A stretch of 64,000 bases of DNA from Amphibacillus sp052055485. Its GTDB lineage: Bacteria > Bacillota > Bacilli > Bacillales > Amphibacillaceae. Positions within the stretch are counted from its first letter, which is position 1. Each line of letters starts with the position of its first letter. Below the pieces are notes generated by a model. The model made no database searches. It had not been told where the DNA came from and saw only the letters and a list, made by a program, of their open reading frames with translations. Of this stretch, positions 18,694-28,078 are shown piece after piece. The translations under genes and the position numbers were made by a program. The stretch is taken from NCBI RefSeq assembly GCF_052055485.1, contig NZ_CP197171.1:1612001-1676000 (forward strand), in the 5' to 3' direction.

Positions 18694-18733
18694 AATTAAA
18701 AGAAGGTAGCCGTATGATTATTTTACGGCTACC
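18694..18733 (-). terminator. Terminator of the reverse-strand GH3 gene
   Basis: GGTAGCCGTA (18705-18714) and TACGGCTACC (18724-18733) form a perfect 10-bp stem. In the leftward direction it is followed by TTCTTTTAATT. It lies 64 bp beyond the stop of the convergent GH3 gene. Confidence 0.75.
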
Positions 18734-18796
18734 ACATTACTTTATTGATTCTCAATAAGTTTAAAATCATTGTAAACGTGTAAGGTAATTAACTCT

Positions 18797-21679
18797 TTAT
18801 GAGACGGAAGAGTTATCCCGAGTAGTAACTAAATTGCTTTTGAGCTTGTTGTATTTTCTAAAAGTCAATACTTCTAGCAAAATGATGACTCCAAGAACTA
18901 CAACGTCAACAACGATTGCAATAATTTGCCAAGTTGGCATCCCCATACTTAAAGCTTCGTCACTATATGCATAACTATTTACAGTTGTATAAAGAATATT
19001 TTTAGAAGCTGTACGCATATTTTTCACGACAGATGGGTTATCAGTATTTTCCATCATATTTGCCCCAACATCGTACGTAGCTAACGAAATATCACCACCA
19101 TTTGGAACCATCATATTGGCATCCATATATCCATAACCGGAGAAATAGTCAGTTAGAACCATTCCGCGAAAGCCCCACTCATCACGAAGAACCGTGTTTA
19201 ACAGTGTGTCAGAGGCCCCAGCCCATATGGGTCCGATATAGTTGAAGGAAGACATAATTCCTTGTGCACCACCGTCTTTGACTGCAATTTCAAATGGTTT
19301 TAAGTAAATTTCTCGAATAGCTTGTTCGTTTGACCATGTAGCAAGCATTTGATTTCTATTCTCTTCTTGATCGTTCATGGCATAGTGTTTGAGGTAAGAA
19401 TACACACCATGTTCTTTTGCACCTAAGACTGCCTGAGCAGCCATTTTTCCAGATAACACGGCATCCTCGGAATAATATTCAAAGTTACGACCGGAAAATG
19501 CGGAACGGTGAATATTCATCGCCGGAGCATACCAGCCAGAAACACCCATTTCAACGGCCATTTCACCAATGCTGTCACCAAATGCATGAGCTAAATCTAC
19601 GTTCCAGCTATTAGCCATCATCACTGCACTAGGGAGTCCAGCTGATCCAACACCTGTAAAGTTATTATTAATGGAAGCCGGCCCATCTAAGTCGACAGTG
19701 GCTACTTTGCCCACCGATTTTACTGCTGGGGTTTGGTAACCCCCGTAAGCAATAAGATCAACCATATCACCGGTAGACAGTTGATCCAATAAGGGCTCCC
19801 ATGCTGGATCATCATAATCAAGTCCACGCATTTCTACTAAATCGATGCCATTGTTAGCCTCCGTTGTTGGCATTTCATCAGATTCATCAAAGAACTCGGA
19901 AAAATCAAAATTTGTTTCGTTTCGGAACATACTTAGACTTTCTTCAGGCATTTCATAATCATCAGGAGCTGCCGTTGCTTCCTCATAATTTTCAAAACCA
20001 TTTTCACGGGACAGATAGGTTATATCCCCTTCGGCAAAATCAAATTGATTTGTTACCGGGATTTCGTCTGTTGAGCGTTGCTCATAGACAACCGTTTCAT
20101 CTTGTGTAAATTCAGCCTCATCTATAACGGTATGAGAGTCTGACCGAATAGATAATGTATAGTCGCCTTCTTCAAAGACATAGGCGGCTTCATTTTCATA
20201 ATCATAAGATGCCATGTCTTCTTTGGTTAAGGTAAGGTTAAGCGTTTCAGAAGCCCCAGGTTCTAGTACATCTGTTTTCTCAAAAGCTACTAAGTTAACT
20301 TCTGATTTTTCAATACCGCCATCCGTATAAGGGGGGGTAAAGTATAACTCAACAACATCTTTTCCTTCTATATCACCAGTGTTAGTCACTGTAACATCTA
20401 CCGTAATTGTCTCATCGTCTTCTATATTCCAATCACTAATTTCTTGATCGAATGAAGTATAGGATAAGCCGTATCCAAACGGATATAAGACATGTTCATC
20501 ATAATCTAGAAAACCTTCCGCATCTGCTGTTTCATAGAAATGGTAACCGGCATAAATACCTTCCACATAATTTACAAAGGTAGGAACACCGCCAGCACCC
20601 GGAAAGTCAACGTCAACACTGTATTCATTCATATTTGTGTATTCAAAGTCTCCAAAATTATTGTGATCCGGAGTTGCTGTCAAATCACGGGTGAAAATAT
20701 CAGCTGTTTTTCCTGAAGGGTTGATTTCACCATTTAAAATTTCACCAAGTGCGTTAAATCCAGTTTGGCCAGCTGCTGGTACCCAGAGAACACTCTTAAT
20801 TTGATCGTATTCTTCTGTGAATTCCAGTTCAAAAGCATTAGAACCATTGTAAACCAGCACAACATTGTCAAAATTAGAAGTGACCATATCAATCATCTGT
20901 GCTTCTGTTTCATGTATGCTAAGATAATGGTCTCCTTCTTCAAAATCGCTGTAATCATCTGTATTATCATTATATGTGACTTCGGATAAGTCGGTTGGAA
21001 TATCAGCGTGCTCTCCACCTCCACGACTAAGTACAATAACTGCTGTATCAGAAAATTCTTCCGCATTTTCCATTAATTCATCAGAATATTCGTTAACAGG
21101 TGGTTCTGGCAACGTCCAGTCCTGTTCGAACATTCCAACCTCTGGACGTTCGTCGTTGTAAGAGGTATAAAAATCGGAAAGTTCACTATTGACTTCAAAT
21201 CCTGCATTATTTAATCCTTCAATTAAACTAACCGTATGGTGAGTGTCTGATAAAGAACCAGATCCTGTTCCGCCATAAATTGGATTAGTCGAAGCCCAGC
21301 CAAATACATTAATTTGTGAATTGTTTTCAAGGGGGAGAAGATCTTCATCATTATCCAATAAGACAATTCCTTCTCTAGCAATGTCTTCGCCTAGATGTTC
21401 AGCTCTTTCTAATGATACATCGCTAATTGTCCCTCTACCGGAAGCGAGTGTAAGTATCGTATTCATAGGATAGAATGCAATTAAATTGATGGCAATCATT
21501 AATGCAATCAAAATGGCAATGATCGATTGCCGACGAATCATAAATTTTTTTGGCATAGAGAATTTTTTGGCAATGATAATTGCAACAATCGCTAATAATA
21601 ATACAATCCCAAAGAAAATAAGATAGGGGAGCACCAGATTGATAACATTTTTGACGTCATCCCAGTTTATATCAAGCAT
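18797..21679 (-). CDS. Second membrane-anchored permuted GH3 glycosidase
   Basis: This 960-residue paralogue of the gene at 11162 shares its plan: two N-terminal membrane helices, the C-terminal-type GH3 domain first (EGIVLLDNDEDLLPL), a fibronectin-III-like part, then the barrel with GRNFEYYSEDA, KHYAMNDQEENR and the nucleophile Asp in VLTDYFSG. A C-terminal membrane helix and a short charged tail follow. The ectodomain is acidic, as suits an extracellular protein in a salt-tolerant host. Its ATG has GGAGGGAA six bases upstream. It is transcribed alone and converges on the operon containing its relative. Divergence is spread along the whole length, so the duplication looks old. The substrate is unknown. 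Confidence 0.88.
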   Translation of the reverse strand: MLDINWDDVKNVINLVLPYLIFFGIVLLLAIVAIIIAKKFSMPKKFMIRRQSIIAILIALMIAINLIAFYPMNTILTLASGRGTISDVSLERAEHLGEDIAREGIVLLDNDEDLLPLENNSQINVFGWASTNPIYGGTGSGSLSDTHHTVSLIEGLNNAGFEVNSELSDFYTSYNDERPEVGMFEQDWTLPEPPVNEYSDELMENAEEFSDTAVIVLSRGGGEHADIPTDLSEVTYNDNTDDYSDFEEGDHYLSIHETEAQMIDMVTSNFDNVVLVYNGSNAFELEFTEEYDQIKSVLWVPAAGQTGFNALGEILNGEINPSGKTADIFTRDLTATPDHNNFGDFEYTNMNEYSVDVDFPGAGGVPTFVNYVEGIYAGYHFYETADAEGFLDYDEHVLYPFGYGLSYTSFDQEISDWNIEDDETITVDVTVTNTGDIEGKDVVELYFTPPYTDGGIEKSEVNLVAFEKTDVLEPGASETLNLTLTKEDMASYDYENEAAYVFEEGDYTLSIRSDSHTVIDEAEFTQDETVVYEQRSTDEIPVTNQFDFAEGDITYLSRENGFENYEEATAAPDDYEMPEESLSMFRNETNFDFSEFFDESDEMPTTEANNGIDLVEMRGLDYDDPAWEPLLDQLSTGDMVDLIAYGGYQTPAVKSVGKVATVDLDGPASINNNFTGVGSAGLPSAVMMANSWNVDLAHAFGDSIGEMAVEMGVSGWYAPAMNIHRSAFSGRNFEYYSEDAVLSGKMAAQAVLGAKEHGVYSYLKHYAMNDQEENRNQMLATWSNEQAIREIYLKPFEIAVKDGGAQGIMSSFNYIGPIWAGASDTLLNTVLRDEWGFRGMVLTDYFSGYGYMDANMMVPNGGDISLATYDVGANMMENTDNPSVVKNMRTASKNILYTTVNSYAYSDEALSMGMPTWQIIAIVVDVVVLGVIILLEVLTFRKYNKLKSNLVTTRDNSSVS

Positions 21680-21789
21680 CTACTATTCCCTCCATTTTTA
21701 ATTAGTAAAATTTCGACAAAGAAAATATTTTTACACATAGAGCCTCCTTCTACCTTAAAGTTAATTAGCGTATATCTCTATAATGAAAT

Positions 21790-21803
21790 ATAAAACGCTT
21801 TCT
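21790..21803 (-). promoter_or_regulatory. Possible CcpA (cre) site upstream of the reverse-strand GH3 gene
   Basis: The reverse strand reads AGAAAGCGTTTTAT, matching the cre consensus TGWAANCGNTNWCA except at its outer positions. It is about 110 bp upstream of the start codon. Catabolite control of a glycosidase is plausible, but the match is partial. Confidence 0.35.
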
Positions 21804-22523
21804 TTTTTGTCTTTTCTTTGCCGTTAACTTATGTGTTAAACAAGGACATCATATCACACCCTTCAGTCTTAATTTCTCTTCTTTCATGAACTGTATGTTT
21901 TTCTTCATAAATGACATTTACACATGGTATAGCGATAATTATCATCCATTAATATACTCTTAAATTACATATTTAAGGAAATTAATCATCAGGTAAATGG
22001 GAGAAATTTTGGGTATTATCCATTGGGGAGATAAGGATTAAATGTATAAGCTACACTTATTTCAAATGTATGTCCTTGGTGCGGCAAAAGGGATTTATGC
22101 TAGACTTTATTTGTATTATGGGATGATTTTTTAGTATGATGGCGGTGATTGTATACGATACATTGGCAGAACAATATGAATTTTATAATTACGTAAGTTA
22201 TACTGGTGGAACAAGACTTTTTGTTAAAGAAGACCCTCTTTTTAATTTGACTCGAGTGTATTGACTGATGACGATGGCAGTGTAGAGCTTCACATTAGAT
22301 TTGTTTGTGGGTTCTTCCTTCATCATTATTGAAGGGGAAAAATAATGTTTTAAAGGTGGTTATATAGTTTGTTTAGTATTCGATATGAAAACTAGCTATA
22401 TATTTACTTATCGAGGATTGGGAAGGGTGGATTTTAAATCGCTTTTTTAAATTAGTGATAAATTGGGATATTTAATGAGATAAAGAAGTATTGATTTTTA
22501 AAGAAGTGGAGTGTTTTAAAATA
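21804..22523. other. Long intergenic region before glf
   Basis: This region should contain the promoters of the divergent GH3 and glf genes. A 42-codon frame at about 22136-22264 (beginning MMAVIVYDTLAEQYEFY) lacks a ribosome site and may be a gene remnant. Nothing else was recognised. Confidence 0.35.
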
Positions 22524-23630
22524 ATGAATTATGATTATCTAATTGTTGGATCAGGTTTATTTGGCAGTACTTTTGCATACGAAGCAGCTAAGCATGGTAA
22601 ACGGGTTAAAGTCATTGATAAACGAGACCATCTAGGTGGGAATATATATACAGAAGAAGTGGAGCAAATTCAGATTCATAAGTATGGGGCTCATATTTTT
22701 CATACCAATAATAAAGATATTTGGGATTACGTCAATCAGTTTGCAGAATTTAATCGATATACCAATAGCCCAATTGCAAACTATAAGGATGAAATTTATA
22801 ATCTACCATTTAATATGAATACATTTAATAAACTATGGGGGGTTAAGACCCCAGACGAGGCACAAGCTAAAATAGAAGAACAAAGGAAAGCAGCTAATAT
22901 AGAAAAGCCAAGAAATTTAGAAGAACAAGCCATTTCACTAGTTGGTACAGATATTTATCAAAAGCTAATCAAGGGCTATACAGAAAAGCAATGGGGTAAA
23001 AAGGCAACAGAACTGCCATCGTTTATCATTAAACGGCTGCCTGTACGCTTTACTTACGATAATAATTACTTTAACGATCGTTATCAGGGCATTCCAATTG
23101 GAGGCTACACCCAAATCATTGAAAAGATGTTAGCTAGTGATTTGATTACTGTAGAGCTTAATTGTGATTTTTTTGAGCGAAAAGAAGACTATTTGCGTAT
23201 GTATCCAAAAATTATTTATACAGGAATGATTGATCAATTTTTTGATTATCAATATGGTGAACTTGAATATCGTAGTTTGCAATTTGAAACGTCTATCCTT
23301 GATCAGGCTAACTATCAAGGTAATGCAGTTATAAATTACACGGATGCAGAAACCCCTTATACTCGTATTATTGAACATAAACATTTCGAGTTTGGGACAC
23401 AGAAAAAAACGGTGATTACGAGAGAATACCCAAAAGCATGGACAAGGGGAGATGAAGCTTATTATCCAACTAATGATGATAAAAATAACAAGACCTATCA
23501 AAAGTATAAAAAATTAGCTGACAGTCAGTCTCAAGTATTGTTTGGCGGACGATTAGGTATGTATAAATATTATGATATGCACCAAGTTATTGCCTCTGCT
23601 TTATCTTTTGCAGAAAAAGAATTCAATTAA
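22524..23630 (+). CDS. glf: UDP-galactopyranose mutase
   Basis: The 368-residue flavoenzyme interconverts UDP-galactopyranose and UDP-galactofuranose, the donor for galactofuranose-containing surface glycans. The N-terminal FAD motif reads YLIVGSGLFGSTFAYEA, followed by DKRDHLGGNIY, the substrate-site segment YGAHIFHTNN, and later EKQWGKKATELP and IPIGGYTQ. The C-terminal GGRLGMYKYYDMH segment is the usual family ending. The start at 22524 was chosen because the protein then begins at the dinucleotide-binding strand and has family length; an in-frame TTG at 22491 would add 11 residues. It stands alone next to the GH3 island. Confidence 0.92.
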   Translation: MNYDYLIVGSGLFGSTFAYEAAKHGKRVKVIDKRDHLGGNIYTEEVEQIQIHKYGAHIFHTNNKDIWDYVNQFAEFNRYTNSPIANYKDEIYNLPFNMNTFNKLWGVKTPDEAQAKIEEQRKAANIEKPRNLEEQAISLVGTDIYQKLIKGYTEKQWGKKATELPSFIIKRLPVRFTYDNNYFNDRYQGIPIGGYTQIIEKMLASDLITVELNCDFFERKEDYLRMYPKIIYTGMIDQFFDYQYGELEYRSLQFETSILDQANYQGNAVINYTDAETPYTRIIEHKHFEFGTQKKTVITREYPKAWTRGDEAYYPTNDDKNNKTYQKYKKLADSQSQVLFGGRLGMYKYYDMHQVIASALSFAEKEFN

Positions 23631-23840
23631 TCTGATGACGTATACTTTGGAAAATAGGGCGTTAGAGACTTAATTATCATGTCTTAATCTAGATTATTGA
23701 ACTATTCACCACTTAACTTCAAGGAACCTGAAGGGCATCGCTCAGTGAGTAAGTTGGGAGATGAATGTCAGTTGGCGATAGCCAAAATAGATCTCTTATG
23801 TTATCACTAGAACATAGATTCGCTTAAGTGAGGTGTGTTT

Positions 23841-24130
23841 ATGTTAGTCAATAAAGCTTATAAATTCCGTCTCTATCCTAATCAAACACAACAAGAACTC
23901 ATCAACAAAACATTGGGTTGTTCACGGTTTGTTTTCAATCATTTTTTAGTGAAATGGAATAAAACATACGAAGAAACAGGCAAAGGCTTAAGTTATCGTG
24001 TGTGTTCAAAACAGTTGCCACACTTGAAAAAAGAATAGGATTGGCTAAAAGAAGTTGATCATTAGGTTGGTGTTCTTAGGAATCTCCACCTTCAAATTTC
24101 ATTAGAAATTAGGGGGGAATAGTTCAAATT
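23841..24130 (+). pseudogene. Truncated IS200/IS605-type TnpB fragment
   Basis: The first about 66 codons (NKAYKFRLYPNQTQQELINK, then CSRFVFNHFLVKWNKTYEE and LPHLKKE) are the N-terminal domain of TnpB/OrfB. A TAG follows, then DWLKEVD in the same frame, the expected next TnpB residues, and another stop. The rest, including the RuvC nuclease domain, is absent. Upstream bases 23700-23760 share a block (CACCACTTAA plus a GAAG arm) with 46035-46085, probably element-end sequence. Confidence 0.8.
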
Positions 24131-24202
24131 ATAGACATCCTTGTATTCCCCACCATTTTTAGGTAAAATTATTTAACGGCTAAAAAAAGGGGGAAGATCA
24201 GA

Positions 24203-24982
24203 ATGGAAGGTAACCAGATGGATTACATGGAGAATGAAAGACAGAATAATTCATTAAATAGAAATGGTTCAAGTCTTAAAATAACAGGACTTGAATTAAA
24301 TTGGAGTAAATTTATTTTATTCATTATTACCTATTTAGCGTTACAAGTGGGTATTGTATTTGTTGCTTCTATTTTTGTTGTCATATTAGATATGATACTA
24401 GGAACAAATATGATGAACTATATTGATCAAATTCAATATTTATCGATATTAGATTTCATTGGCTTTATTATAGCTATGCTTATTTTCAGATCTGTGCGAG
24501 ACTTTTTACAAGGAGAATATCGTTTAGCTGCCCTGAAAGAATGGCAAACATACCTTTATATTGTTGGAGCCTATTTCGTTGTCTACTTTGCTCAATACCT
24601 TATTTTCGATGTTTTTCAATGGGAGGTATCGGGGAGTCAAGTTGATTTATTTGGTTTGAACCAGATTGATTTAGGGTTGATGAATATCTTTTTACTTGTG
24701 ATCGCCTTTGTTGTAATAGCACCTGTTTTAGAGGAAACCTTGTTCCGTGGTCTTATTTTCGGTTTTTTAAGTAAAAAAATTGGTTTCATAGGTGCGTTGC
24801 TGGCTTCATCCATTATATTTGGTTTATTACATCCTGGTCATCAACTTTCTACCACAATAATGGGAATGGCTTTTGTTATTATCTATCTAAAAACAAAATC
24901 CCTATGGACGCCGATCTTACTTCATATGATTTGGAATGCGCTTGCCACATATGGTTTATTGTCGCTTATTTTAGCAAATTAA
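24203..24982 (+). CDS. CPBP-family intramembrane metalloprotease
   Basis: The 259-residue membrane protein has about seven helices after a hydrophilic N-terminus of about 35 residues. The three CPBP (Abi, Rce1-like) motifs are present: EETLFRG near residue 180, FGLLHPGH, and HMIWNALA near the C-terminus. These supply the Glu and His residues of the intramembrane glutamate-protease site. Bacterial members act in prenyl-type processing or bacteriocin immunity; the role here is unknown. The start has AGGGGGAAG. It is monocistronic, just after a TnpB remnant. Confidence 0.87.
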   Translation: MEGNQMDYMENERQNNSLNRNGSSLKITGLELNWSKFILFIITYLALQVGIVFVASIFVVILDMILGTNMMNYIDQIQYLSILDFIGFIIAMLIFRSVRDFLQGEYRLAALKEWQTYLYIVGAYFVVYFAQYLIFDVFQWEVSGSQVDLFGLNQIDLGLMNIFLLVIAFVVIAPVLEETLFRGLIFGFLSKKIGFIGALLASSIIFGLLHPGHQLSTTIMGMAFVIIYLKTKSLWTPILLHMIWNALATYGLLSLILAN

Positions 24983-25130
24983 ACTTTTTCTTTAGTTCAT
25001 GGAACCCCATTCTATAGAAAAAAGACAAGAAAGATTTCAATTACATTACAAAATCATGTTTGGGATAGATTTATCACATTATTGTGATAAAATTAATTTA
25101 TTAAGTAAAAATTAATGAGGGAGGGGCGTT

Positions 25131-25739
25131 ATGAAGATCTGGTTAAAGAGACTATTTGTTGCGACTGTTGCTATTATGACACTTGGTTTTTATGTCCCTC
25201 CGATTGACTTAGATATTAATGCGGAAACAGATAATAAAGAGATTGAATCAGAAAAGAAACCATTAGATAAACCAGCTTCACTTATATATGAACCTCCTGT
25301 TTATCTAGAAGACCTTGATGATCATCAGATTGTTGTTCTTGATCCAGCTGAGGAATTGATTGAACAGGCAAAAGATCGTATGATAGAAAAATTAGGACCA
25401 AGAATTTTAAGTCAACTGAATGATGAAATGACAGAAGAGGTATTACCCAATCTTGAATTGATTGTAATGGATTTGATTGAAACCAATGATCCAGATATGG
25501 CATTTAACCTCTCGATTATTGAAGATAATATACCAGGTTATGGCGAGAAAATCTTTGATTTATATGATGAACAAACTGATCAAATTATTGCTAAATTTCA
25601 TGTTCGAAGAGAGAATCGTCCGCTTGAAGGTTATTGGTTTAATTTTCATTATCATTTAGCAGAAGATCAATTTGAAACGCATCATGCGCTTGCTGATGTG
25701 TATTGGAGTAAGAATACACCACCCAAATGGATGAGCTAA
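25131..25739 (+). CDS. ypjP: YpjP-like exported protein
   Basis: The 202-residue protein begins with a hydrophobic signal-like segment (KIWLKRLFVATVAIMTLGFY) and continues with an acidic linker. The C-terminal part contains the conserved block FHVRRENRPLEGYWFNFHYH and ends in YWSKNTPPKWMS, which I recognise from the Bacillus YpjP family. It is probably secreted or membrane-tethered; the function of the family is unknown. The ribosome site GAGGGAGGGG is strong. A terminator directly overlaps the stop region, so it is a single-gene unit. Confidence 0.75.
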   Translation: MKIWLKRLFVATVAIMTLGFYVPPIDLDINAETDNKEIESEKKPLDKPASLIYEPPVYLEDLDDHQIVVLDPAEELIEQAKDRMIEKLGPRILSQLNDEMTEEVLPNLELIVMDLIETNDPDMAFNLSIIEDNIPGYGEKIFDLYDEQTDQIIAKFHVRRENRPLEGYWFNFHYHLAEDQFETHHALADVYWSKNTPPKWMS

Positions 25740-25776
25740 AAGCTAGCTTGAGTGAGTAAACTCAAGCTAGCTTTTT
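25739..25776 (+). terminator. Terminator after the ypjP-like gene
   Basis: AGCTAGCTTGAGT (25741-25753) and ACTCAAGCTAGCT (25760-25772) form a perfect 13-bp stem with a 6-nt loop, followed by a run of T. Confidence 0.9.
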
Positions 25777-25899
25777 CATATTGTTTTTCGAGCCATATAC
25801 TCATAGAACAAGTAAGTACGTATTTTTTAAATGTTTGATCTTTGAATATAAGGGAAAAATAAAATAAGTCAAAAATTCTGAATAGAGAGGGTTGAAGTC

Positions 25900-26247
25900 G
25901 TGTTTAAAGAGGTGCGAGTTTATCTCCATAATGAAGATGAAGCCGAGCAACTCCGAGCTAAATTAAGCAAGTATGCGACCAATCAAGTAGTCATTGATTA
26001 TTTAGAAGATAGTGATGGTGTTCATTTAGTAGTTCCCTATCTACCGCTTGATGTTGGGGGCGCAAACACAGCTAATTCAGGAATAGGGGCACCTTATGCT
26101 GTTGGGTATCAAGAGATTGAAAATATTGATGATGAGAACCCAAGAACGACAGTGTTAGCTTTTGAAATAAGTGAAGACGATTTGAATGATGCATTAGTTG
26201 AAATTCAACAATTTGGTGGCCATGTAGATCGAGCTATTTTTGAATAA
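25900..26247 (+). CDS. Small acidic protein of unknown function
   Basis: The 115-residue protein was not recognised. It opens with FKEVRVYLHNEDEAEQLRAKL, a beta-alpha pattern resembling a ferredoxin-like half domain, and contains a central Gly/Ala-rich segment (VGGANTANSGIGAPYAVGY). A second acidic beta-alpha unit ends DRAIFE. It has no signal peptide or membrane segment, so it is probably cytoplasmic. The start is GTG with GAGAGGG upstream, and a terminator follows. A stress-protein role like that of YflT-type proteins is possible but unsupported. Confidence 0.65.
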   Translation: MFKEVRVYLHNEDEAEQLRAKLSKYATNQVVIDYLEDSDGVHLVVPYLPLDVGGANTANSGIGAPYAVGYQEIENIDDENPRTTVLAFEISEDDLNDALVEIQQFGGHVDRAIFE

Positions 26248-26252
26248 GCTAG

Positions 26253-26296
26253 ACAAACACTCAGTGGGACGATGGTCTCGCTGAGTATTTGTTTTG
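26253..26296 (+). terminator. Terminator after the small acidic protein gene
   Basis: A 12-bp stem (26253-26264 with 26281-26292, one mismatch) and 16-nt loop are followed by a T-rich tail. Confidence 0.75.
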
Positions 26297-26411
26297 TCAG
26301 ATGATTATTTTTGAAATATAACATAGTACCCAACAAAGAAAGGCTATCATTGCTTGGTTTTCGACTTCAAAAAGTAAAGGTTAAAATGACTAACAAATAT
26401 TTAAAAAGCAC

Positions 26412-26440
26412 TTGACTTACTTGTATATACAAGATAGAAT
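26412..26440 (+). promoter_or_regulatory. Sigma-A promoter of the tre operon
   Basis: TTGACT at 26412-26417 and TAGAAT at 26435-26440 are separated by 17 bases, close to consensus. A TreR operator fills the spacer. Confidence 0.8.
26420..26433. promoter_or_regulatory. TreR operator 1
   Basis: The perfect palindrome CTTGTATATACAAG lies between the -35 and -10 elements. It matches the known operator of the GntR-type trehalose repressor TreR, whose gene ends this operon. Confidence 0.85.
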
Positions 26441-26453
26441 GAAAGCGTAGCCA
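26440..26453 (+). promoter_or_regulatory. CcpA (cre) site of the tre operon
   Basis: TGAAAGCGTAGCCA matches 12 of 14 positions of the cre consensus. It begins at the last base of the -10 element, where bound CcpA would block transcription. Confidence 0.5.
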
Positions 26454-26457
26454 ATAA

Positions 26458-26471
26458 CCTGTATATACAAG
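26458..26471. promoter_or_regulatory. TreR operator 2
   Basis: The second palindrome, CCTGTATATACAAG, has one mismatch to operator 1 and is centred 38 bp downstream of it, overlapping the transcription start region. Paired operators suit cooperative repression. Confidence 0.75.
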
Positions 26472-26515
26472 TTATTGTCCTGCTATTATACTTTTCATAA
26501 AAGAGAGGGATTAAA

Positions 26516-27953
26516 ATGGCAAAGTACACAGATTCGGCAAAAGAGCTTCTCGATCTTATTGGTGGCAGTGAGAATATTTCAGTTGTTACCCACTGTGCAA
26601 CAAGGATGCGTTTTGTGTTGAATGATACGGAAAAGGCAGATGCTAAGAAGATTGAAGAGTTGGATATTGTTAAAGGTTCTTTCACCAATGCTGGGCAATT
26701 TCAAGTTATCATTGGAAATGAAGTCGCTTCGTTTTATAATGAGTTCACTAAAATTGCCGGTGTAGATGACACATCGAAGGATGAAGCGAAAGTCGCAGCT
26801 AAGCAAAATATGAATTTTTTGCAACGGCTTATTTCTAACTTAGCTGAAATCTTTACCCCGATTATACCTGCTTTAGTTGTTGGGGGACTTATTCTAGGTT
26901 TTCGAAATTATTGGTGATATTACTGAATTTGGGCCAAATGGTGATCAAGCACTCATCGAATTTTCTCAATTTTGGCAAGGTACTTATGATTTCCTTTGGT
27001 TAATTGGTGAAGCTATTTTTCACTTTTTACCTGTGGGAATTGTTTGGTCCATTACGCGTAAAATGGGGACGACTCAAATTCTCGGCATTGTCCTCGGGTT
27101 GACGCTTGTTTCTCCTCAATTGCTTAATGCATATGGGGTTGCTGAAGCAGCAGAAATTCCATTTTGGGATTTTGGCTTTGTGACGGTTGATATGATTGGT
27201 TACCAGGCGCAAGTTATTCCAGCTATTTTAGCAGGATTTGTGTTAGCTTATTTGGAACTTGGTTTAAGAAAAGTCATTCCGAGTGTTGTTTCGATGATTT
27301 TTGTACCGTTTTTTGCCCTTGTTCCGGCTGTTTTAATTGCTCATGTTGTTTTAGGACCGATTGGCTGGGCGATCGGGGATTGGATTTCTCAAGTTGTTTA
27401 TGCAGGCTTGACATCAACATTTGGTTGGTTATTTGCTTCTGTCTTTGGTTTTGCCTATGCTCCACTCGTTATTACGGGATTACACCATATGACAAATGCC
27501 ATTGACTTACAACTGATGAGTCAATTTGATGGCACAAATTTATGGCCGATGATTGCCTTATCAAATATTGCCCAAGGTTCTGCGGTTGTGGCGATTATTA
27601 TTTTAAATCGTAGAGACAAGAAAGAACAACAGGTCTCTATTCCAGCAGCTATTTCTTGTTACTTAGGCGTAACTGAACCCGCTATGTTTGGGATTAACCT
27701 AAAATATGGTTTCCCATTCTTAGCAGCCATGTTTGGCTCATCACTTGCTGGTGTTGTCTCAGTCGGATTTGGGGTAATGGCAAACTCAATCGGAGTTGGT
27801 GGAATTCCAGGCTTTCTATCGATTCAAGCGGGAGATTGGCTGATGTTCTTTGTTGCCATGGCGATTGCTATTGTCGTACCGATTATCCTAACAATGACAT
27901 TTGCGAGAAGTAGAATTGGCAGGAATGCATACGAAAGACTGGGTAAAGAATAA
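26516..27953 (+). pseudogene. treP: Trehalose PTS EIIBC component, frameshifted
   Basis: Together the two frames encode about 478 residues, the usual length of TreP, which imports trehalose as trehalose-6-phosphate. The first frame (to 26917) holds the EIIB domain with the phosphorylated Cys in THCATRMRF and the start of EIIC (IIPALVVGGLILGF). Near 26905 the frame shifts: the second frame resumes as IIGDITEFGPNG and continues through the EIIC helices, including GLHHMTNAIDLQL and the end at NAYERLGKE. Loss of two bases near CGAAATTATTGG would explain it. No slippery sequence is visible, so mutation or sequencing error is more likely than programmed shifting. The ribosome site is AGAGAGGG. EIIA is absent and would be supplied by another PTS. 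Confidence 0.87.
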
Positions 27954-28078
27954 ATTAATTTTTAACAACTATTTTCTAAGATAATAACTAGTAAAATTGG
28001 TTGTTCCTTCATTTAAGTTCATAACTCTATGACAAAATGAACTTCACACAAAAAAATAAACATAAGGGGGACGATGAT

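Noticed and set aside
22136..22264. 42-codon frame beginning MMAVIVYDTLAEQYEFY
   Set aside because: No ribosome site and nothing following in frame; at best a remnant.
26890..26930. Programmed ribosomal frameshift in treP
   Set aside because: No slippery heptamer, no downstream stimulatory structure seen, and TreP is not known to use frameshifting.
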